Notes under the pieces: generated by a model
Told to the model about the DNA's origin: nothing
The model's database searches: none
The model's input: the letters and a program-made list of their open reading frames with translations, nothing else
Source: Burkholderia sp. Leaf177
GTDB taxonomy: Bacteria > Pseudomonadota > Gammaproteobacteria > Burkholderiales > Burkholderiaceae
DNA: 64,000 bases
Direction of reading: 5' to 3'
NCBI RefSeq assembly: GCF_001424345.1
Contig: NZ_LMPF01000021.1
Location: 656,635-720,634 of the forward strand
Shown here: in pieces, positions 57,437 through 64,000 of the stretch
How positions within the stretch are numbered: position 1 is the first letter of the stretch
Layout: every line of letters starts with the position of its first letter
Translations under genes and position numbers: made by a program

Positions 57437-59035
57437 TCAGCCCGGCGCGAATTTCACCACGATCCGGCTATAAGGCACATCGCGATCCACGGTTACCGAT
57501 CCTGCTCCCTTGCCCGCATAAGTCGTCACCAGCCGCATGCCGAGACCCGTGCCCTGAGGTTTCGGAAAGTCGTTCGGAAAACCATTGCCTTCGTCTTCGA
57601 CTGCCAGCAGCAGCGCATCGCTCGCGCGCTCCAGCCTAACGCGCACCTTGCCACGGCCGTACTTGAGCGCATTGGTCACGAGTTCCGCCGTGACGAGCCC
57701 GAGCGGCGCGAGCCGCGCGGCTGGCAGCACGATGGCTTCTCCTTCCAGCGTGACCTCCCGCCCGGCCGCAAGCTCGGCCAGGTCGGCGGTCAGGCCGCGC
57801 AAGTAGCTGGTTGCATCCGTGGCTTCGGCACCATCGTCCTGATAAAGCCGGTGATGCACCGATCCAACCGTCCGCACGCGCGTGGCGGCGGCCTGCAAAT
57901 GCGTCGCGACGGACTTGTCGCCGGCAAGGTTCGCCTGGAGCGCGAGCAGCGTCTGCACGAGTTGCAAGCTGTTGCGCACGCGGTGGTGGACTTCCTTCAT
58001 CATCAGCGCGGAGTTGCCAAGCTGGATTTCCTGGCTCGATACCAGCGCGGCAAGCTTTTCCTCGTTCTCATGCCGCTCGGTCACGTCGCGCATGGTAAGC
58101 ACAACGCGCTTGACGCGATCGTCGGAATCGCGAACGGGCGCGACCGATACATCCCACCAGCGCGCGTCGCCGGCGCACGTCGGACAAGGGCCTTCGAAGC
58201 GCGTGGGTTCGCCGTGCACTGCCGTTTCCAGCGCGTGCAGGACTTTCATGCGTTGGCCGTCCGGCCACAAGTCGACGCATTGCGTGCCGCCGATTTCCGC
58301 AAAGTCATCGATCTTCAGCGCGGCGAGCCCGTTGTCGTTCATGAACTCGATACCGCCATCCAGCGACAACACCTGAATACAGTCGACGCTCGCATTCAGC
58401 ACGCTGGTCGAGAACAGCTCGTTGGCATCGGTCTGCGATTCCGCCATGAGCCGCTCGCGGCTCATCGAAATCACGTTTGCAATGCCTTCCAGGAAAACGA
58501 TATCGGTTTCGCTGAAGTCTTCGTCGTCGGAACTGTCGGCTTCGAGCACGCCAAAGGTTTCCGGAATACCGCGAATGGGCACGTTGATCGCGCGCTTGAT
58601 GCCGTGGCGCGTCAGCAGTTCCGGCGTGCGGAACCGGTGTTCGGCACCCAGATGATTCGACAACACCGGCTGGCCGCTCGTAAACGCGTGACCGGCCGGG
58701 CTGGCGTCGTCGGCGCCGAGTTCTGTCGTGCCGATATCCGCCGGATCCCAGCCCACACCGGCTTCCAGCACGAAGGTCTGGCTTTCCGGCTGATAACGCA
58801 GCACTTTGGCGAAACGCGAATGCAATCCCGCCGATACCGCCTTGCACGCTTCGTCGAGCAGCGCATCGGCGTTATGCAGCCGCAAGACCGAGGTCGCGAA
58901 TTGCACGGCGATCTCGTGTTGCAGGCGCAACCGGCTCACCGAACGGTCGACGGCGCTGCGAATGGTTTCTTCGGGTGGCAATGCGTCCATCAACTCCTCC
59001 TCGGCGGCAGCGGCGCGGTTGTCAGTGTGCATCAA
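57437..59035 (-). CDS. GAF-PAS sensor histidine kinase, HisKA_2/HWE-like type
   Basis: 532 residues with no membrane segment, so cytoplasmic. A GAF domain covers about residues 35-195 (FVLEAGVGWDPADIGTTELGADDASPAGHAF; GIKRAINVPIRGIPETFGVLEADS). A PAS domain covers about 205-325 and contains two cysteines in GPCPTCAGDARWWDVSV. The dimerisation/phospho-acceptor histidine is in LMMKEVHHRVRNSLQLVQTLLALQA near residue 350. The ATPase domain has TAELVTNALKYGRG (N box) and AVEDEGNGFPNDF, GTGLGMRLV (G boxes). No response regulator is adjacent. It diverges from the deoC operon. Confidence 0.9.
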   Translation of the reverse strand: MMHTDNRAAAAEEELMDALPPEETIRSAVDRSVSRLRLQHEIAVQFATSVLRLHNADALLDEACKAVSAGLHSRFAKVLRYQPESQTFVLEAGVGWDPADIGTTELGADDASPAGHAFTSGQPVLSNHLGAEHRFRTPELLTRHGIKRAINVPIRGIPETFGVLEADSSDDEDFSETDIVFLEGIANVISMSRERLMAESQTDANELFSTSVLNASVDCIQVLSLDGGIEFMNDNGLAALKIDDFAEIGGTQCVDLWPDGQRMKVLHALETAVHGEPTRFEGPCPTCAGDARWWDVSVAPVRDSDDRVKRVVLTMRDVTERHENEEKLAALVSSQEIQLGNSALMMKEVHHRVRNSLQLVQTLLALQANLAGDKSVATHLQAAATRVRTVGSVHHRLYQDDGAEATDATSYLRGLTADLAELAAGREVTLEGEAIVLPAARLAPLGLVTAELVTNALKYGRGKVRVRLERASDALLLAVEDEGNGFPNDFPKPQGTGLGMRLVTTYAGKGAGSVTVDRDVPYSRIVVKFAPG

Positions 59036-59125
59036 CTTATGACAACTTCGGCTTAGAACGCGATTCTAACCGCGAGATTAATTCTGAAGGACTTTGGCGG
59101 ATTTACGGGATTGCCTGGCGCGGAA

Positions 59126-59142
59126 TGTTGAGCAGTTCAACA
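59126..59142. promoter_or_regulatory. Inverted repeat upstream of the histidine kinase gene
   Basis: TGTTGA (59126-59131) and TCAACA (59137-59142) with a 5-base spacer, 91-107 bp before the kinase start. Weak evidence only. Confidence 0.25.
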
Positions 59143-59174
59143 CGGGGAGCGACGTCTGTACGCGTATTCCCGGA

Positions 59175-59190
59175 TGTTACGATCGTAACA
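59175..59190. promoter_or_regulatory. Perfect 16-bp palindrome, DeoR-like operator 1
   Basis: TGTTACGATCGTAACA is an exact inverted repeat 37-52 bp before the deoC start. It has the same length and the same outer bases (TGTTA/TAACA) as the E. coli DeoR operator TGTTAGAATTCTAACA, which also controls deoC. The match is known from memory of the DeoR literature. Confidence 0.65.
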
Positions 59191-59196
59191 AGGGAA

Positions 59197-59212
59197 TGTT
59201 AGAATGCTGTAT
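59197..59212. promoter_or_regulatory. Imperfect second DeoR-like site before deoC
   Basis: TGTTAGAATGCTGTAT shares its left half TGTTAGAA exactly with the E. coli DeoR operator, while the right half is degenerate. Its centre is 22 bp from the centre of the perfect palindrome, about two helical turns. It ends 14 bp before the deoC start. Confidence 0.5.
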
Positions 59213-59226
59213 CGATTAACCGGAAA

Positions 59227-60264
59227 ATGTTGTGCATTGCACAACCGGCCCTACTCATGCTCGATGTCGCTTCTCAATCCGTCGTCCCCTTGCGCGGCAA
59301 GGCACCCGTCGTTCACGCCGAACGTAATCCCGGCGTGCCACTGGATTTATCGTGGATCGACGCCTTGCGCGTGAATCAATCGGCGGTCGGCCGCCGTGTC
59401 GGCACGCTCGGCACCCGCCGCGCTGTGAAGAAGGACGCGCAAGCCGCGTGGCTCCTGAAGGCGATCACGTGCATCGACCTGACAACGCTCAATGGCGACG
59501 ATACGGCATCACGCGTCGAACGCCTGTGCGCAAAAGCGCGCCGTCCGGTGCGCGACGATTTGCTCGAATCGCTCGGCATGCCGCCGGGTTCCATCAAGAC
59601 GGGCGCGGTTTGCGTGTATCACCGTTTTGTCGCAACCGCGGTCGCGGCGCTCGCCGGTAGCGGCATTCCGGTCGCGGCTGTATCGACAGGATTTCCAGCC
59701 GGCCTGATCCCGCATCCGCTGAAGCTGAAGGAAATCGAGGCGTCGGTGAAAGACGGCGCGGCGGAGATCGATATTGTCGTCACGCGCGAGCACGTGCTGA
59801 CCGGCAACTGGCAAGCGCTCTACGATGAAATGCGCGACTTCCGCGCGGCGTGCGGCCCGTCGCATATCAAGGCGATTCTCGCGACGGGCGATATCCGCAC
59901 GCTGTCGAATATCGCCAAGGCTTCGATGGTCTGCATGATGGCCGGCGCCGATTTCATCAAGACATCGACGGGCAAGGAAGGCGTGAACGCCACGCTCGAC
60001 GTGTCGCTCGTGATGGTCCGCATGATCCGCGATTACCTTGAACGCACGGGCGTGATGATCGGCTTCAAGCCAGCGGGCGGCGTGTCCACGGCCAAGTCAG
60101 TGCTCGAATACCAGATCCTGATGAAGGAAGAACTCGGCCGCGAATGGCTCGAGCCGGAGCTGTTTCGGATTGGCGCATCGAGTTTGCTCGCCGATATCGA
60201 GCGGCAACTCGAACATCACGTCACCGGCCGTTATTCCGCTTTTCATCGGCATCCTGTCGCCTGA
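59227..60264 (+). CDS. deoC: Deoxyribose-phosphate aldolase
   Basis: 345 residues from the ATG at 59227 (59257 is also possible). The N-terminal extension of about 70 residues before the barrel is longer than in E. coli DeoC (259 residues) and typical of the larger type. Barrel motifs include KAITCIDLTTLNGDDT, AVCVYHRFVATAVAAL, VAAVSTGFPAG, GAAEIDIVVTREHVLTG and IKAILATGDI. The Schiff-base lysine is about residue 245, in ADFIKTSTGKEGVNAT. The enzyme splits 2-deoxyribose 5-phosphate into glyceraldehyde 3-phosphate and acetaldehyde. It is first in an operon with an aldehyde dehydrogenase, a mutarotase and a sugar kinase. Confidence 0.95.
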   Translation: MLCIAQPALLMLDVASQSVVPLRGKAPVVHAERNPGVPLDLSWIDALRVNQSAVGRRVGTLGTRRAVKKDAQAAWLLKAITCIDLTTLNGDDTASRVERLCAKARRPVRDDLLESLGMPPGSIKTGAVCVYHRFVATAVAALAGSGIPVAAVSTGFPAGLIPHPLKLKEIEASVKDGAAEIDIVVTREHVLTGNWQALYDEMRDFRAACGPSHIKAILATGDIRTLSNIAKASMVCMMAGADFIKTSTGKEGVNATLDVSLVMVRMIRDYLERTGVMIGFKPAGGVSTAKSVLEYQILMKEELGREWLEPELFRIGASSLLADIERQLEHHVTGRYSAFHRHPVA

Positions 60265-60297
60265 ATTTTTCGCATCACTCTCTTACACGAGCTCCCA

Positions 60298-62688
60298 ATG
60301 AGCGTAGCCGACTACTTCTCCTCGATGGATTACGGACCTGCACCGGAAGACGACGGCGCCGCGCGCGCCTGGCTGGATCAACACACGAACGGTTTTGGTC
60401 ATTTCATCGATGGCGCTTATCGCGAGCCTTCGGCCGGCGAGCGTTTCGATTCCTCCGAGCCCGCCACCGGGCGTTTGCTTGCGAGCATCGCGCAAGGCGA
60501 TCAGGCCGATGTGGACGCAGCGGTCGACGCCGCGCATCGTGCGTTGCCCGCGTGGCAAGCGCTTGGCGGCGCAGGTCGCGCGCGTCATCTGTATGCGTTG
60601 TCGCGCATGGTCCAGCGCAACGCGCGCCTTTTTTCCGTGCTGGAATCGCTCGATAACGGCAAGCCGATCCGCGAATCGCGCGACATCGATATCCCTCTCG
60701 TGGCAAGGCATTTCCTGCATCACGCAGGTTGGGCGCAATTGCAGGATCGCGAGTTCGCGGACTGGGCTTCGCTGGGCGTGATCGGGCAGATCGTGCCGTG
60801 GAATTTTCCGCTGCTGATGCTTTCGTGGAAGATCGCGCCGGCGCTCGCGCTCGGCAATTGCGTGGTGCTGAAGCCGGCTGAATACACGCCGCTGACCGCG
60901 TTGCTGTTCGCCGAACTGGCGGCGCGCGCGGGTTTGCCGGCGGGCGTGCTGAATGTCGTGACCGGCGACGGCCGCACGGGCGCCGCGCTGGTCGATCATC
61001 CGCGTATCGCGAAGATTGCGTTCACGGGTTCAACGGAAGTCGGCAAGCAGATTCGCGTGGCGACCGCTGGTTCGGGCAAGTCGTTGACGTTGGAGTTGGG
61101 TGGCAAGTCGCCGTTCATCGTCTTCGATGACGCCGATCTCGACAGCGCGGTCGAAGGCGTGGTCGACGCAATCTGGTTCAATCAAGGCCAGGTGTGCTGC
61201 GCGGGTTCACGGCTGCTCGTGCAGGAAGGCGTGGAGAAGCGCTTTATCGATAAACTCAAGCGGCGCATGGACACGCTGCGCGTCGGGCCGTCGCTGGACA
61301 AGGGCATCGACATGGGCGCGATCGTCGATACGGTTCAGCTCGAACGCATTCAGTCGCTCGTGGCGCGCGGCGTTGAAGAGGGCTGCGTGATTCATCAGCC
61401 CAAAGCGCTCGAGATGCCGGGCGGAGGCGCGTTTTATCCGCCGACGCTGGTGACGAATGTCGCGCCGGCATCCACGCTTGCACAAGATGAAATCTTCGGA
61501 CCGGTGCTCGTGACCATGAGCTTTCGCACGCCCGACGAAGCCGTCGCGCTGGCGAATCATTCGCGCTACGGCCTTGCCGCGAGCGTGTGGAGCGAGACCA
61601 TTGGCCGTGCGCTCGATATTGCGCCGAGACTTGAATGTGGCGTGGTCTGGATCAACGCAACCAATCTCTTCGATGCCGGCGTTGGCTTCGGCGGATATCG
61701 CGAATCGGGCTTCGGCCGCGAAGGCGGGCGCGAAGGAATCTACGAATATCTGAAGCCGCGTGCGTGGTCAAAACTGGCCGTTCGCTCTTCGGCTTCTGTC
61801 GCGCCTGCAGCTTCCACTTCAGTGGCTGAATCCAACGTCAGCGCGCTCGATCGCACCGCCAAATTGTTTATCGGCGGGAAGCAGGTTCGGCCCGACAGCG
61901 GTTATACGCGGCTCGTGCATGCGCCGTCGGGCAACATTGTCGGCGAGGTTGGCGAAGGCAGCCGCAAGGACGTGCGCAATGCGGTCGCGGCGGCGCGCGG
62001 CGCGGGAAAGTGGTCGCAAGCCAGCACGCATAATCGCGCACAAGTGCTGTATTACCTCGCGGAAAACCTGTCGGCGCGCGCGGATGAATTCGCGCGACAA
62101 CTCGTTGCGCGGACCGGCGTTTCTTCCGCGCAGGCCGAGCGCGAAGTCGAGGCATCGATCACGCGTTTGTTCACGTATGGCGCGTGGGCCGACAAGTTCG
62201 ACGGCGCGGTGCATTCGCCGCCGCTGAAAGGCGTGGCGCTCGCGATGCACGAACCGCTCGGCGTGATCGGCGTGGTGTGTCCGGACGAAGCGCCGTTGCT
62301 GGGCCTGATTTCGTTGATCGCGCCGGCGCTCGCGTTGGGCAATCGCGTGGTCGCGGTGCCGAGCGAAACCTGCCCGTTGATGGCGACGGATTTCTATCAG
62401 GTCGTCGAGACGTCCGACGTGCCGGCCGGCGCGCTGAATATCATCACCGGCGAGCGCAAGCCGTTGGCATCGACGCTTGCAAAACACGACGATGTCGATG
62501 CAATCTGGTCCTTCGGCGGCGCGGATTTATCGGCGATGGTGGAACGTGAATCCGTCGGCAACCTGAAGCGCACGTTCGTGGATCACGGCCGCGTGTTCGA
62601 CTGGTTCGACGCGGACGTGTCCGAAGGTCTGCCATTCCTCAGGCACGCCGTGCAAGTGAAGAACATCTGGATTCCGTACGGCGATTAA
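60298..62688 (+). CDS. Aldehyde dehydrogenase with a second, shortened ALDH domain
   Basis: 796 residues. The first about 505 residues are a complete ALDH: oxyanion asparagine in VPWNFPLLMLSWK, general base glutamate in LTLELGGKSPFIVFDDAD, the nucleophile in WFNQGQVCCAGSRLL (C300/C301), and EIFGPVLVTMSFRTPDEAV. After an alanine/serine linker near 500-515, a second half (about 280 residues) repeats only the N-terminal part of the ALDH fold (GKWSQASTHNRAQVLYYLAENL; AMHEPLGVIGVVCPDEAPLL). It lacks the catalytic cysteine block. It probably oxidises the acetaldehyde released by DeoC to acetate. The gene starts 33 bp after deoC. Confidence 0.92.
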   Translation: MSVADYFSSMDYGPAPEDDGAARAWLDQHTNGFGHFIDGAYREPSAGERFDSSEPATGRLLASIAQGDQADVDAAVDAAHRALPAWQALGGAGRARHLYALSRMVQRNARLFSVLESLDNGKPIRESRDIDIPLVARHFLHHAGWAQLQDREFADWASLGVIGQIVPWNFPLLMLSWKIAPALALGNCVVLKPAEYTPLTALLFAELAARAGLPAGVLNVVTGDGRTGAALVDHPRIAKIAFTGSTEVGKQIRVATAGSGKSLTLELGGKSPFIVFDDADLDSAVEGVVDAIWFNQGQVCCAGSRLLVQEGVEKRFIDKLKRRMDTLRVGPSLDKGIDMGAIVDTVQLERIQSLVARGVEEGCVIHQPKALEMPGGGAFYPPTLVTNVAPASTLAQDEIFGPVLVTMSFRTPDEAVALANHSRYGLAASVWSETIGRALDIAPRLECGVVWINATNLFDAGVGFGGYRESGFGREGGREGIYEYLKPRAWSKLAVRSSASVAPAASTSVAESNVSALDRTAKLFIGGKQVRPDSGYTRLVHAPSGNIVGEVGEGSRKDVRNAVAAARGAGKWSQASTHNRAQVLYYLAENLSARADEFARQLVARTGVSSAQAEREVEASITRLFTYGAWADKFDGAVHSPPLKGVALAMHEPLGVIGVVCPDEAPLLGLISLIAPALALGNRVVAVPSETCPLMATDFYQVVETSDVPAGALNIITGERKPLASTLAKHDDVDAIWSFGGADLSAMVERESVGNLKRTFVDHGRVFDWFDADVSEGLPFLRHAVQVKNIWIPYGD

Positions 62689-62767
62689 AACGCGGCAGAA
62701 GCAGAAGAAATAGAATCTGAGCGCTTGACCTCGCATGAAGCGGGGCCGCTCAACTGAAGGAGACACA

Positions 62768-63241
62768 ATGCTCAAGAACCTCGATCCGCTGCTGAACGCC
62801 GACATCCTGCACGCGCTTTGCGCCATGGGTCACGGCGACGAAGTCGTGATCTGCGATGCCAATTTTCCCGCCGATTCCGTCGCGCGCCAGACCGTCCTCG
62901 GCCATGTGCTGCGGCTCGACGGCGTCAATGCGCCGCGTGCGATCCGCGCGGTTTTATCGGTATTCCCGCTGGATAGTTTTGTCGATCATCCGGCCGAACG
63001 CATGGAAGTCGTCGGCGACGCAAACGCGCTTCCCGCCGTGCAACGCGAAGCACAAACTGAAGTCGATGCCGCCGAAGGCAAGTCGACGCCATTTGCTTCC
63101 GTCGAACGATTCGCGTTCTACGAGCGCGCGAAAAATGCGTATTGCGTGATCGCGACCGGCGAAGGACGCGGTTATGGCTGCTTCATCTTCAAGAAGGGCG
63201 TGAACCTCGCGCCCGATGCGCCTTCAGGGAATGACAAATGA
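62768..63241 (+). CDS. RbsD/FucU-family sugar mutarotase
   Basis: 157 residues from the ATG at 62768, with AAGGAGA upstream. It opens MLKNLDPLLNADILHALCAMGHGDEVVICDANFPA. The catalytic histidine/aspartate region is in that segment, and the C-terminal RbsD motif is FYERAKNAYCVIATGEGRGYGCFIFKKG. Members interconvert alpha and beta anomers or the pyranose and furanose forms of free sugars. Beside a ribokinase-family gene and deoC it probably supplies the right ring form of deoxyribose or ribose to the kinase. Its stop overlaps the kinase start (ATGA). Confidence 0.9.
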   Translation: MLKNLDPLLNADILHALCAMGHGDEVVICDANFPADSVARQTVLGHVLRLDGVNAPRAIRAVLSVFPLDSFVDHPAERMEVVGDANALPAVQREAQTEVDAAEGKSTPFASVERFAFYERAKNAYCVIATGEGRGYGCFIFKKGVNLAPDAPSGNDK

Positions 63242-64000
63242 GCCGCAGCGTCGTCATCCTCGGCATCTACGTCACGGACCTGACCTTTCGCGCGGCGCGC
63301 ATGCCGCTCCTGGGCGAGACCATCGCGGGAACGGCTTTCGCAATGGGGCCCGGCGGCAAGGGCTCGAACCAGGCGGTGGCCGCTGCGCGCGCGGGCGCCG
63401 ACGTCATTTTCTGCACGCGGCTAGGCGCGGATGCGTTCGGGGAAATCGCCCGCTCGACGTGGGCCGCGGAAGGCATCACGGCGCGCGCGACATCGACTGA
63501 CGGCGTGGCCACGGGCGCGGCGCATATCTTCGTGGACGACGTCACGGGCGGCAACGCGATCATCGTGGCGTCCGGCGCGGCGGCGCATTTGTGCCCGGAA
63601 GACGTTGACGCCATCGAGGCGGATATTGCGTCCGCTGCCGTCTTCGTCACGCAGCTCGAACAACCGGTTGCGGCGGCGAAGCGTGGGCTTGAAATCGCGC
63701 ATCGGCATGGCGTGACGACCGTGTTCAATCCGGCCCCGGCGTTTCCGCTCGATGACGACATCTTCCCGCTCTGCGATTACATCACGCCGAATGAAACGGA
63801 AGCGACAGCGCTGACGGGCGTGGCAATCGCTTTGGTGGACGATGCCCGCAAAGCCGCCGATGTCCTGCTCGGCAAAGGCGTGAAAGCCGTGATCGTGACG
63901 CTGGGCGAGGCGGGCGCATTGCTGCATACATCGAAGGAATCGGTGTTGGTGCCGGCATTCAATTGCGGTCGTGTAGTCGAAACGGCCGGCGCCGGCGATG
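63238..64000 (+). CDS. Ribokinase-family (PfkB) sugar kinase (3' end beyond the window)
   Basis: Partial: about 254 residues read from the ATG at 63238 to the window edge. The N-terminal PfkB signature is visible: VVILGIYVTDLTFRAARMPLLGETIAGTAFAMGPGGKGSNQAVAAARAGADV. FNPAPAFPLDD and YITPNETEATALTG follow. The final residues read CGRVVETAGAGD, the second PfkB signature, whose last aspartate is the catalytic base. The enzyme phosphorylates a pentose; deoxyribose is the best guess because deoC is the first gene of the same operon. It could equally be a plain ribokinase. Confidence 0.92.
   Translation, partial: MSRSVVILGIYVTDLTFRAARMPLLGETIAGTAFAMGPGGKGSNQAVAAARAGADVIFCTRLGADAFGEIARSTWAAEGITARATSTDGVATGAAHIFVDDVTGGNAIIVASGAAAHLCPEDVDAIEADIASAAVFVTQLEQPVAAAKRGLEIAHRHGVTTVFNPAPAFPLDDDIFPLCDYITPNETEATALTGVAIALVDDARKAADVLLGKGVKAVIVTLGEAGALLHTSKESVLVPAFNCGRVVETAGAGD

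Overview
The window looks like part of a secondary replicon (chromid or megaplasmid) of a Burkholderiaceae bacterium close to Caballeronia/Paraburkholderia. The evidence is high GC coding DNA with short intergenic gaps, many catabolic modules each paired with its own regulator, the Burkholderia porin type, and a central block encoding a tyrosine recombinase, ParA, ParB and a replication initiator. No rRNA, tRNA, CRISPR array or insertion sequence was seen.

Layout. 1-3.4 kb: a glyoxylate-type aminotransferase and a flavin oxidase (cut by the window edge) diverge from a GntR regulator, and the same palindrome sits at both starts. 3.4-9.2 kb: housekeeping and small genes (FKBP isomerase, GFA-fold protein, epoxide hydrolase, ferritin-like protein, two small exported or membrane proteins, an orphan ATPase, ketopantoate reductase). 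9.5-14.7 kb: pyruvate kinase, both transhydrogenase subunits and a fumarylacetoacetate-hydrolase-family enzyme, all on the minus strand downstream of the oxalate genes. 14.8-21 kb: oxalate degradation (two formyl-CoA transferases, oxalyl-CoA decarboxylase, GntR regulator). The same 14-bp element occurs at three promoters here. 21-25.3 kb: DUF1993 and VOC proteins, then a membrane-type GMC dehydrogenase with its small Tat-exported subunit, a ribbon-helix-helix protein and a monohaem cytochrome c. 25.4-29.7 kb: MFS carrier, CoA-transferase and citryl-CoA-lyase-like enzyme under an IclR regulator, with a 19-bp perfect palindrome at the promoter. 29.8-32.2 kb: RES/MbcA-type toxin-antitoxin pair, then an HxlR regulator divergent from a QorB-like reductase.

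32.3-39.3 kb is the replication and partition block: recombinase, parA, parB, two 13-bp palindromes, a strong terminator, rep, and about 1 kb of lower-GC DNA with few recognisable genes. 39.3-46.4 kb is a tightly overlapping operon of unknown substrate (GntR, NitT/TauT-type ABC importer, quinone-oxidoreductase-like enzyme, thioesterase, VOC protein, acyl-CoA ligase). 46.4-57.2 kb: porin, 2OG-Fe(II) oxygenase, flavin monooxygenase, PNPOx-fold protein, MFS plus M20 amidohydrolase with a divergent LysR regulator, an exported protein of unknown role, an alpha-methylacyl-CoA racemase-like protein and a glycosyltransferase. 57.4-64 kb: a GAF-PAS histidine kinase divergent from a probable deoxyribose operon (deoC, aldehyde dehydrogenase, sugar mutarotase, ribokinase-family kinase cut by the window edge). 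This operon has a 16-bp perfect palindrome at its promoter that resembles the E. coli DeoR operator.

All family calls rest on reading motifs by eye. No database search or structure prediction was run.
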